Shown one piece after another: positions 49,939 through 56,719 of a DNA stretch of 64,000 bases. The stretch spans positions 248,001-312,000 of the forward strand of contig JANQSF010000134.1 in the NCBI GenBank assembly GCA_028284155.1, written 5' to 3'. Both the position numbers and the translations under genes were made by a program. How positions within the stretch are numbered: the first letter of the stretch is position 1; each line of letters begins with the position of its first letter. Source of the DNA: Phycisphaeraceae bacterium. GTDB taxonomy: Bacteria; Planctomycetota; Phycisphaerae; Phycisphaerales; Phycisphaeraceae. The notes beneath the pieces were generated by a model. It made no database searches. It was not told the origin of the DNA and worked only from the letters and a program-made list of their open reading frames with translations.

Positions 49939-50658
49939 ATGCGCGAACGCAAGCCACTAGGACGCAAAGCTTACGGCTCGATCGGCCATATGCCCGGCAG
50001 CCGTCGTGGCCCGGGTGATCATGGTGTGCATGACGGGCAGGGCGCGATCTGCACCGTCAAGCCGCGTGATCGGCATGACACCGTGATTGTCCAGGAGAAG
50101 CTCGACGGCAGCAACGTCGCGGTGGCTCGTGTTGATGGTCGGCTAGTTGCACTGAACCGTGCGGGTTACGTCTGCTGGTCGTCCCGTCGGGCACAGCACC
50201 ACATGTTCGCACATTGGTTGTTTCGCAACGAGTCGTCGTTCGACTGGCTTGATGAAGGATGGCGCGTGTGCGGCGAGTGGCTCGCTCAGGCTCACGGAAC
50301 CCGGTACGACCTGGTCGGCCTGCGGCTGCCTCCCTTCGTCGCGTTCGATCTGATGAGCGGTACCCGTCGTGCTCCGCTGGCTGAGTTCGAGTCGACAGTC
50401 AAGGGCATACCGCGCGCACGCGTCATCCATGTCGGCGGTGCGTTGCCGATCGATGACGCGATGGCGATGCTTGGCGACAAGGGACAGTACGGCGCACTAG
50501 ATCAAGTCGAAGGTGCCGTGTGGCGCGTCGAGCGTCGCGGCGAGGTCGACTTCCTGGCGAAGTACGTTCGGCCTGACAAGGTGGACGGCTCCTACCTGCC
50601 CGAGTTGACGGGGAAACCGCCCGTTTGGAACTGGACGCCATTAGATCTGTCAACGTAG
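49939..50658 (+). CDS. Rnl2-like RNA ligase
   Basis: 239 residues (251 if ATG 49903 is used). All nucleotidyltransferase motifs are visible: motif I E-K-L-D-G-S-N with adenylated Lys54, motif III V-C-G-E-W-L-A-Q-A-H, IIIa P-P-F-V-A-F-D-L-M, IV V-E-G-A-V-W-R-V-E and V F-L-A-K-Y-V-R-P-D-K-V-D-G. Such ligases seal 3'-OH/5'-PO4 RNA nicks; phage T4 uses one to repair tRNAs cut by host anticodon nucleases. The setting inside a tRNA array, between tRNA-Tyr and tRNA-Leu, and directly after a MerR gene, suggests tRNA repair. No kinase/phosphatase partner is next to it. The start is uncertain. Confidence 0.85.
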   Translation: MRERKPLGRKAYGSIGHMPGSRRGPGDHGVHDGQGAICTVKPRDRHDTVIVQEKLDGSNVAVARVDGRLVALNRAGYVCWSSRRAQHHMFAHWLFRNESSFDWLDEGWRVCGEWLAQAHGTRYDLVGLRLPPFVAFDLMSGTRRAPLAEFESTVKGIPRARVIHVGGALPIDDAMAMLGDKGQYGALDQVEGAVWRVERRGEVDFLAKYVRPDKVDGSYLPELTGKPPVWNWTPLDLST

Positions 50659-50794
50659 CCGTATCCAGGCTGGCCCGGCCGTGGCGGGCGCGCACTTCGT
50701 GTGACCCCGCCACGCCGGGCTGCGCCCGCGTTGAGTCGGCGTGCGCCGGCCGACGGCGCATCGGCTAGACTCTCCGCGCAGGCTCGCCCCGCTC

Positions 50795-50880
50795 GGCCCA
50801 GTGGCGGAATTGGCAGACGCGACGGACTTAAAATCCGTTCCATGGCGACATGGGTGTGGGTTCGAGTCCCACCTGGGCCA
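50795..50880 (+). tRNA. tRNA-Leu(TAA), class II, last tRNA of the array
   Basis: Acceptor GGCCCAG/CTGGGCC, anticodon stem ACGGA/TCCGT, loop CTTAAAA, long variable arm, T-arm GTGGG/CCCAC. Canonical D-arm TGGCGGAATTGGCAGACGC, unlike the short-armed Leu tRNAs; it may be the native chromosomal gene at which the array sits. Confidence 0.92.
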
Positions 50881-51096
50881 TTGGCCGATGCATTGCGTCA
50901 TAGTCGACCGGGCGGTCCAAGTCGAGATACTCGATCGGCCTGCCCAATGACGGCGTGCAATGCGAGGGACACCCAGCGATTGCCGTCGCCGCCAGCGAAT
51001 GCAAAGCATGTCTATTCAGAACTTTATGACTCATTAGCAGTTGGGCGCCTGTCCAAGTAGAATAGACACCGACGGGTGGGACATGGAGTGAGCACA

Positions 51097-51870
51097 ATGC
51101 CCGAAATGGCAAGATCGATGAGAGCAGCGGCTTACGCGGCGGTTGTCGTATTGGTTTATGCCATGTCGAGCACGGTCCAAGCGGGACCGGTCACCATTGA
51201 CGACGGCCAGATCAAAGTATCAGTGAGGCGGGGGGAACCTCCAGCTTCAACGCCTTCAATGTCAACCGACGCCGAGTTTGGCACGGGCATGCTATCAGTT
51301 CAAGACAATGTGCTTCCGTCGAACATCGCAACCGTAGAGTATGACTTATCGCAAACCGGATTCATCATTGACAGCACGCTCGAGATCGATACTCGCAAAG
51401 GGTCACTGGCGAGATCATTCGACACGGGCATGAACTTCATCAAGTTCACTGTTACTCAAAACGGTACTTACGACCTGTCTGGATACATCTCCGCAACCAA
51501 TCATGCCAAAGTAACGCTGAAGGTCGTATTGTGGGATGTGACAGCCGGCACACAGGAACTTTTCAGCAACGAACAAGTCAGTATCAACACGCCGGACGAA
51601 GTGCTAACTCTAGGGGAAACAGGAGGCGATTCGACTAACACTCTATCAGGCAGCCTTACGGGCAGTTTGATCGCGGGCCATTCTTATTCTTTCTTCTACG
51701 AGACAGAGATCATCAACTCAAACAACACCACGCACCTTGCCTCGTCTACATCCGCTACATCGAACATTACCCTCGCCCTGACCGTCCCCAGCCCCGCCGC
51801 GGCGGGACTGGGCCTTCCGTTACTTGGGATGCTTGGCATGTCGCGTCCTCGTCGTCGCCGGTCGTTCTGA
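51097..51870 (+). CDS. Exported protein with PEP-CTERM-like sorting signal
   Basis: 257 residues. A signal peptide (to about 31, V-Q-A-G) precedes a Thr/Ser/Asn-rich beta domain. The C-terminus has V-P-S-P-A-A-A-G-L, a hydrophobic helix and R-P-R-R-R-R-S-F, the three-part PEP-CTERM layout that exosortase recognises (here P-S-P rather than P-E-P). GGAG precedes the ATG by 8 bases. Such proteins associate with extracellular polysaccharide. The gene has fewer G/C bases than its neighbours. Function unknown. Confidence 0.75.
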   Translation: MPEMARSMRAAAYAAVVVLVYAMSSTVQAGPVTIDDGQIKVSVRRGEPPASTPSMSTDAEFGTGMLSVQDNVLPSNIATVEYDLSQTGFIIDSTLEIDTRKGSLARSFDTGMNFIKFTVTQNGTYDLSGYISATNHAKVTLKVVLWDVTAGTQELFSNEQVSINTPDEVLTLGETGGDSTNTLSGSLTGSLIAGHSYSFFYETEIINSNNTTHLASSTSATSNITLALTVPSPAAAGLGLPLLGMLGMSRPRRRRSF

Positions 51871-52120
51871 ACAACTGAATGCGAACAGTGACCGACCCCG
51901 CATTGCCGGGCGTTGTTTGCTGCGCCGATTCTGTCGCGCGCTTGTTAGTTGTTTGCGTGTCAAGCAGCGGTCTTGCTGCACTTAGGACCGACCAGAGCAC
52001 GCATCCGCATATCCGGCTTTCCCCCATAGCACTGAAGGGACACACGCCCATGGCTGGTTGAGCGCGATGAGTCTAAAAGAGTGGCCTCATACCGATGTGG
52101 GCCTCGTTTCTTTGTCACCC

Positions 52121-52675
52121 ATGGCCAAACCCGACTCGGACAGGACGTCACCGGCTGCCCCGCAGGCCTCTACACGCCGCAGTTTCGTGGGTGGTGCTTG
52201 CGCAGCGGCGATGGCCGGCGGGTTGGCCGCGTCGTACGGGACGTTCTTCGCTTATTCAGGTCGTTTCCTCTACCCCGCTCGGCCGGCTGAGCGCGGGTGG
52301 ATGTACGTGGCCGTCGCAAACGACCTGCAAGTGGGCGACGCGTTGACGTATCGCACACCGGCCGGCGCGGGCGTGACCGTCGCGAGGCAGGGCGACGAGG
52401 GCGGTGTCGGAGATTTCATCGCGCTGTCGAGTGTCTGCCCGCACCTGGGCTGCCAGGTCTTTTGGGAAGCCAACAACGATCGCTTCTTCTGCCCATGCCA
52501 CAACGGCGCGTTCGACCCGTCGGGCAAGCCGAAATCCGGGCCGGTCGCGGAGGCCAACCAATCGCTCCCCGAGTATGAGCTGCGGATCGAGGACGGCCTT
52601 CTGATGATCAATGTCGAGTTGGAGTCGTTGGTCAGCGTCTCAACCCGGCAGCCACGCGACGAAAGGACGGCCTGA
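52121..52675 (+). CDS. Rieske iron-sulfur protein of a cytochrome bc complex
   Basis: 184 residues from ATG 52121 (ATG 52067 also possible). A Tat-type signal anchor, R-R-S-F-V-G-G followed by a hydrophobic helix (about 19-40), directs export of the folded protein. The Rieske motifs C-P-H-L-G-C (Cys106, His108, with Cys111) and C-P-C-H (Cys124, Cys126, His127) supply the [2Fe-2S] ligands and the disulfide. It accepts electrons from quinol. Its stop is one base before the cytochrome b ATG. Confidence 0.9.
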   Translation: MAKPDSDRTSPAAPQASTRRSFVGGACAAAMAGGLAASYGTFFAYSGRFLYPARPAERGWMYVAVANDLQVGDALTYRTPAGAGVTVARQGDEGGVGDFIALSSVCPHLGCQVFWEANNDRFFCPCHNGAFDPSGKPKSGPVAEANQSLPEYELRIEDGLLMINVELESLVSVSTRQPRDERTA

Positions 52676-52676
52676 C

Positions 52677-53726
52677 ATGGCTTCGATCGTCGCCTGGTTC
52701 CGTCAGCGCATCCCGCTCTCGGGCGTCAAGCTGCGCGAGCTGACGAACGAGCCGGTCCCCAACCACCTCAAGACCTGGTGGTGGTGCCTGGGCGGCACGC
52801 CGGCTTACTTGTTCGTCGTGCAGATCATCACGGGCATCCTGCTGGCGTTCTACTACGAGCCGTCGCCGCAGACGGCGTACGAATCGGTGCGGTACATCAC
52901 GGAAGAGGCGGCGTTCGGCTGGTACATCCGGAGTGTGCACAAGTGGGCGGCGACGCTCATGATCGCGGCGGTCATCCTGCACCAGATCCGCGTCTTCTTC
53001 ACCGGCGCGTACCGCAAGCCGCGCGAGCTGAACTGGATGATCGGCTGCTGCCTGCTCATGTGCACGCTGGTCATCGGCTTCACCGGCTACAGCCTGGTCT
53101 ACGAACAGCTCAGCTACTGGGGCGCGACGGTCGGTGCGAATATCGCCGACACCGTGCCGTTCGTCGGCGGGTTCTTCAAGCAGATGTTGTTGGCCGGCGA
53201 GACGTACAACGAGCGGACGTTGCCGCGGTTCTTCATCCTGCACGCGGCCGTGCTGCCGACGGTCATGATCCTGTTGATCACGATCCACATTTTCTTCATC
53301 CGGCTGCAAGGCGTCACCGAGTTCCGCTTCGGTGACGAACCTACGGACCAGCCGACGCACTACCAGTTCTTCCCGGACCACCTGATGAAAGAGCTGATCA
53401 TCGGCCTGGTCCTGATGATCCTGCTGAGCGCCTTGGCCACGGCGTTGCCGGTCACGATGGGCCCGCCGGCCGACCCGCTGACGACGCCCGAGGTGATTAA
53501 ACCCGAGTGGTTCTTCTACGCGACGTTCCGCTGGCTGAAGATGTTCACCGGCGTCGCGGCCGTGCTGAGCATGGGGTTCATCGTGTTCGTCATGTTCATT
53601 TGGCCGTTCATCGACGCGGCGGTTCGGCGGTTCCTCCCACGCAGTGAGTTCAGCGTGTGGGTCGGCATCCTCGGCGCGGCCGCGATCATCGGGCTGACCG
53701 TATACGAAGCGTTGGTCGTGCATTGA
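52677..53726 (+). CDS. Cytochrome b, b6/subunit-IV fused type
   Basis: 349 residues, eight membrane helices, quinol oxidase core of a bc complex. Heme ligands His88/His102 and His189/His204 are seen; the second pair is spaced by 14 residues, as in cytochrome b6. The Qo-site motif is P-E-W-F (usually P-E-W-Y). ATG 52677 has AAAGGA upstream. Together with the Rieske gene and the octaheme cytochrome gene it forms a three-gene redox unit with no separate cytochrome c1; the octaheme protein may take that place. Confidence 0.92.
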   Translation: MASIVAWFRQRIPLSGVKLRELTNEPVPNHLKTWWWCLGGTPAYLFVVQIITGILLAFYYEPSPQTAYESVRYITEEAAFGWYIRSVHKWAATLMIAAVILHQIRVFFTGAYRKPRELNWMIGCCLLMCTLVIGFTGYSLVYEQLSYWGATVGANIADTVPFVGGFFKQMLLAGETYNERTLPRFFILHAAVLPTVMILLITIHIFFIRLQGVTEFRFGDEPTDQPTHYQFFPDHLMKELIIGLVLMILLSALATALPVTMGPPADPLTTPEVIKPEWFFYATFRWLKMFTGVAAVLSMGFIVFVMFIWPFIDAAVRRFLPRSEFSVWVGILGAAAIIGLTVYEALVVH

Positions 53727-53732
53727 CGGGGA

Positions 53733-53848
53733 GAGGGACCAAGGGACCAAGCCACCAAAGGATTCAAGACCGAACACAACTGCCGGACTCGACTCAAACC
53801 ACCCGGACCAACGCCCTTGATGGCTTGATCGCTTGATCCCTCGATGGC
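53733..53848. repeat. Octamer-based inverted repeat between cytochrome b and octaheme genes
   Basis: Arm 1 has period-8 units GGACCAAG and CCACCAAA (from 53733); arm 2 has TTGATCGC, TTGATCCC (53814-53848). Each unit differs by one C/T transition between arms, so RNA from the minus strand would pair throughout with G-U wobbles while plus-strand RNA would have regular C-A mismatches. Confidence 0.7.
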
Positions 53849-53907
53849 TTTTTAGCTGGTCCAACTGACACCGTCGCAACAGGTTTAATCGCTGAGAGTT
53901 TTCACCC

Positions 53908-55584
53908 ATGAGCCTTCGCAGCAAACAGATCATCATCGCCCTGCTTTCGATCGTGTTTCTGGCGTCGCTGATCCTCGTGCAGTACCGCGAGGTCGCGCAC
54001 CGGCGTGAGCAGGCCGGCCTCCGTGCGCCGCACATCGTGATCCCCGCCAGCTCGAAACAGTGCGTCGAGTGTCACAACCAGCAGACGCCGGGCATCATCG
54101 CGCACTGGGAGAACAGCACGCACGCGCTCAAGGGTGTGGGCTGCGTCGAGTGCCACACGGCCGACGCGGAGGACCCGGACGCGTTCACGCACTACGGGAC
54201 GACGATCGCCACCATCGTGACGCCGCTCGATTGCTCGCGCTGCCATGAACACGAATACCAGGAGTTCGCGCACAGCCACCACGCCAAGGGCGGGAACATC
54301 CTTGCTTCACTGGACAACTTCCTGGCCGAGACGGTCGAAGGCTCACGCGAGCCGTTCAACCCGCACTCCCCCACACCCGGTCGCGCGTTCGACAAGGTCA
54401 ACGGTATGGCAAGCGCTTTCAGCGGTTGCCAGCAATGCCACGGGTCGAAGATCGCCCTGACTTCGACATCCGGCGCGATGATCACCGTCGACGACCTGAA
54501 GCCGGACAAAGACGGCAAACCCACCAACAAAGAGATCCTCCGCGACATCATGAAGAAGGACATGGGCGTCGCGGGCCAACGGCCTGTCTTCCACGCCGGC
54601 ACTTGGCCGAACACCGGCATCGGTCGGATCAACCTCGACGGCTCACGCGGGTCGTGTTCAGCCTGCCACAGCCGACACGATTTCTCGCCTCGTCGCGCCC
54701 GGCAGCCGGAGAACTGCGCCAAGTGCCACCTCGGCCCGGACCACCCTCAGAAGGAGATCTTCGAGGAGTCGAAGCACGGTGTCGCCTACCGCGACCTGAA
54801 AGACCACATGAACCTCGACGCCAAGAGTTGGGTGCTCGGCAAGGACTACGCCGAGGCGCCCACGTGCGCGACGTGCCATATGTCAGGCCACCTGCGCAAC
54901 GACGGCAAGATCACGCACGACCCCGGCCGACGCATCAGTTGGACCAACCGCCCGCCGGTGAGTCGGTGGATGGACACGGACAAGGACCACGTCATCATCG
55001 GCGAGACCGACCCGGCCGAGCGTCAGAAGCGGCTGGCGGATGGCGGCGACACCGGCATGGCCAAACGCGAACGCATGAAAATGGTGTGCTCGCACTGCCA
55101 CACACCGGACTATGTCAATGCCTTCTACCAACAGTACGACGACCTGATCGTCCTCTACAACGAGAAGTTCGCCAAGCCCGGCCAGGCGATCATGGCTGCT
55201 CTCCTGCAAAACGACCTGCGCACCAAGACGCAGTTTGACGAAGAGATCGAGTGGACGTGGTTCTACCTGTGGCACCACGAAGGCCGACGTGCCCGTCACG
55301 GTGCGAGCATGATGGCGCCGGACTACACGCACTGGCACGGCATGTACGAGGTAGCGGAACGCTTCTACATGGAATTGATCCCGCAAGCGCGTGAGATCAC
55401 CGAACACGCGGCTGAACACGGCAAAGCCGACCAAGCCAAGGCTGTCAACGACGTGATCGACGCGATACTCGCCCGCCCCGAACACAAGTGGTTCTCGGAA
55501 GGCGCAGCGGAGGACGCCGAACGCATCCGCAAAGCCATGGAAGAACGCTACGGCAAACAGACGGGCAAACCGAAGCAGGAGTAA
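53908..55584 (+). CDS. Octaheme cytochrome c of the HAO family
   Basis: 558 residues with an N-terminal membrane anchor (8-26) and eight C-x2-C-H heme sites at 52, 79, 109, 174, 250, 270, 320 and 394, the number and spacing of hydroxylamine oxidoreductase-like octaheme cytochromes. After heme 8 come Y-N-E-K-F-A-K-P and D-Y-T-H-W-H-G (Tyr473). Oxidative HAOs need a Tyr in the C-terminal region for cross-linking to heme 4; whether Tyr473 is that residue needs alignment. Members reduce nitrite/hydroxylamine or oxidise hydroxylamine. The Rieske/cytochrome b genes upstream imply quinol coupling. Confidence 0.85.
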   Translation: MSLRSKQIIIALLSIVFLASLILVQYREVAHRREQAGLRAPHIVIPASSKQCVECHNQQTPGIIAHWENSTHALKGVGCVECHTADAEDPDAFTHYGTTIATIVTPLDCSRCHEHEYQEFAHSHHAKGGNILASLDNFLAETVEGSREPFNPHSPTPGRAFDKVNGMASAFSGCQQCHGSKIALTSTSGAMITVDDLKPDKDGKPTNKEILRDIMKKDMGVAGQRPVFHAGTWPNTGIGRINLDGSRGSCSACHSRHDFSPRRARQPENCAKCHLGPDHPQKEIFEESKHGVAYRDLKDHMNLDAKSWVLGKDYAEAPTCATCHMSGHLRNDGKITHDPGRRISWTNRPPVSRWMDTDKDHVIIGETDPAERQKRLADGGDTGMAKRERMKMVCSHCHTPDYVNAFYQQYDDLIVLYNEKFAKPGQAIMAALLQNDLRTKTQFDEEIEWTWFYLWHHEGRRARHGASMMAPDYTHWHGMYEVAERFYMELIPQAREITEHAAEHGKADQAKAVNDVIDAILARPEHKWFSEGAAEDAERIRKAMEERYGKQTGKPKQE

Positions 55585-55660
55585 GGCGCGTCCTGTTCCT
55601 TCGCGGGCGGGGGCGCTGACAGCCCCGCCGCCGCAACGCCGTCACGCCTTATGATCTGTC

Positions 55661-55951
55661 ATGGCGCAGTATCAGGCAGAGGACGGACGCGAAGACCGGC
55701 ACGGCGAGATGACCGGCGCGATCTCGGTCAATCTGGTTCTCTGCTGCCCGCCCGTCACCGCGTGGTGCGTGTTCATCGGCCCGTGGCTGTTCGCCGACCG
55801 CGTTTGGCTGACGGTAACGACAGGCGTCGCGATGGCGCTCGTCCTGCCGCTGGCCTTGCTCAAGCCAAGCCGGTCGCTGTGGGCGTGGCTGAGCGATTGG
55901 GCGGGGCGGGTTGAGGGGGATGAAGGCGGACAGGAAGGCACGGAGGGTTGA
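55661..55951 (+). CDS. Small two-helix membrane protein
   Basis: 96 residues with two transmembrane helices at about 20-42 and 46-66, and a charged tail. The last residues (E-G-G-Q-E-G-T-E-G) are encoded by the first arm of an inverted repeat (55934-55946), so the true C-terminus may have been replaced. Function unknown. It lies 76 bases after the octaheme gene, possibly in the same transcript. Confidence 0.55.
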   Translation: MAQYQAEDGREDRHGEMTGAISVNLVLCCPPVTAWCVFIGPWLFADRVWLTVTTGVAMALVLPLALLKPSRSLWAWLSDWAGRVEGDEGGQEGTEG

Positions 55952-56082
55952 TGTACCGAACGACCGTCTCGTAACGTGCATGTAAGGCTGCCGCCTGACG
56001 AAGCTTTGACCTAGGGCAGCCCAATGGGCACGCCGCCAAACGGGCCGTCCAATAAACAACCCCTTCGTGCCTCCGTGCCTTC
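55934..56082. repeat. Inverted repeat of CTTCGTGCC-type units
   Basis: GAAGGCACGGAGG (55934-55946) is complementary to 56070-56082, the latter lying in a run of TTCGTGCC/TCCGTGCC octamers. The 306-base gap to the next gene otherwise holds nothing recognisable. Confidence 0.65.
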
Positions 56083-56258
56083 GTGCCTTGCCCCCTCCCT
56101 TTCTGGCGTCGCAAGCCCGCGCACGCCGATTCCAGAAGAGACATCGTGCGACTCCCCTCCCGCTCTGCGCTATCGCGTGGCTGTGGGTGGCGGACGTTTG
56201 TGGGGCAATTCTGGATCGCCAGGGCCAAGGAAGGTCAACCACACTCGGAAGCGTAACC

Positions 56259-56537
56259 ATGAATCGACGGATCGAACTGCAGTGTGCCACCGATGAGCAC
56301 GGTCAGCCCGGAGTTCAATTCTTTGTCCCGGCCGACCAGATGCCCGAACTGCTCGACGCACTCGAACTCGCGGCGGACGACGGAAACCACGACACCATCG
56401 ACCAGTTGCTGGTCCAGCTCGATCGCCTGATCAAGCGGGCCTCCGACGCCGGCGACGACTGGGCGACCCAGTTGCTGACCGAGTTGGAACAGGCTGTAGA
56501 CCTGTCACGCGACCAGTTGCTCCGCCGGGCGGGGTAG
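56259..56537 (+). CDS. Small acidic hypothetical protein
   Basis: 92 residues, no Cys pair, signal or membrane helix. The sequence is helical and acidic: F-F-V-P-A-D-Q-M-P-E-L-L-D-A-L-E-L-A, then D-Q-L-L-V-Q-L-D-R-L-I-K. ATG 56259 begins M-N-R-R-I-E-L-Q-C with GGAAG seven bases upstream; the open frame before it is low-complexity. Family unknown. Confidence 0.55.
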   Translation: MNRRIELQCATDEHGQPGVQFFVPADQMPELLDALELAADDGNHDTIDQLLVQLDRLIKRASDAGDDWATQLLTELEQAVDLSRDQLLRRAG

Positions 56538-56545
56538 GCTTGGCA

Positions 56546-56655
56546 GGGACGAGGGACAAGCGACTAGCCACAAGGGAGAATGACCGGGCTGCCCAAACAG
56601 TCGCTCGCTGTCTCTGCCCTCGTCGCTAGTCGCTTGTCCCTCATCCCTACCCTCC
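56546..56655. repeat. Heptamer-based inverted repeat before the NagB-PIG-L gene
   Basis: Arms 56546-56576 and 56618-56655 pair in about 28 of 31 positions. Units are period 7 (GGGACGA, GGGACAA, GCGACTA). Confidence 0.8.
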
Positions 56656-56719
56656 TTGCATTTCCCCGCCAATCCGCCAAAGATAGCCGCTCACCCCACT
56701 TCGTGGAGGAGCGGTCCAC

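Noticed and set aside
39823-50880. Prophage or conjugative element carrying the tRNAs
   Set aside because: No capsid, terminase, integrase, relaxase or transposase gene is visible. Only the tRNA array, the RNA ligase and a MerR/excisionase-like protein hint at a phage-like origin.
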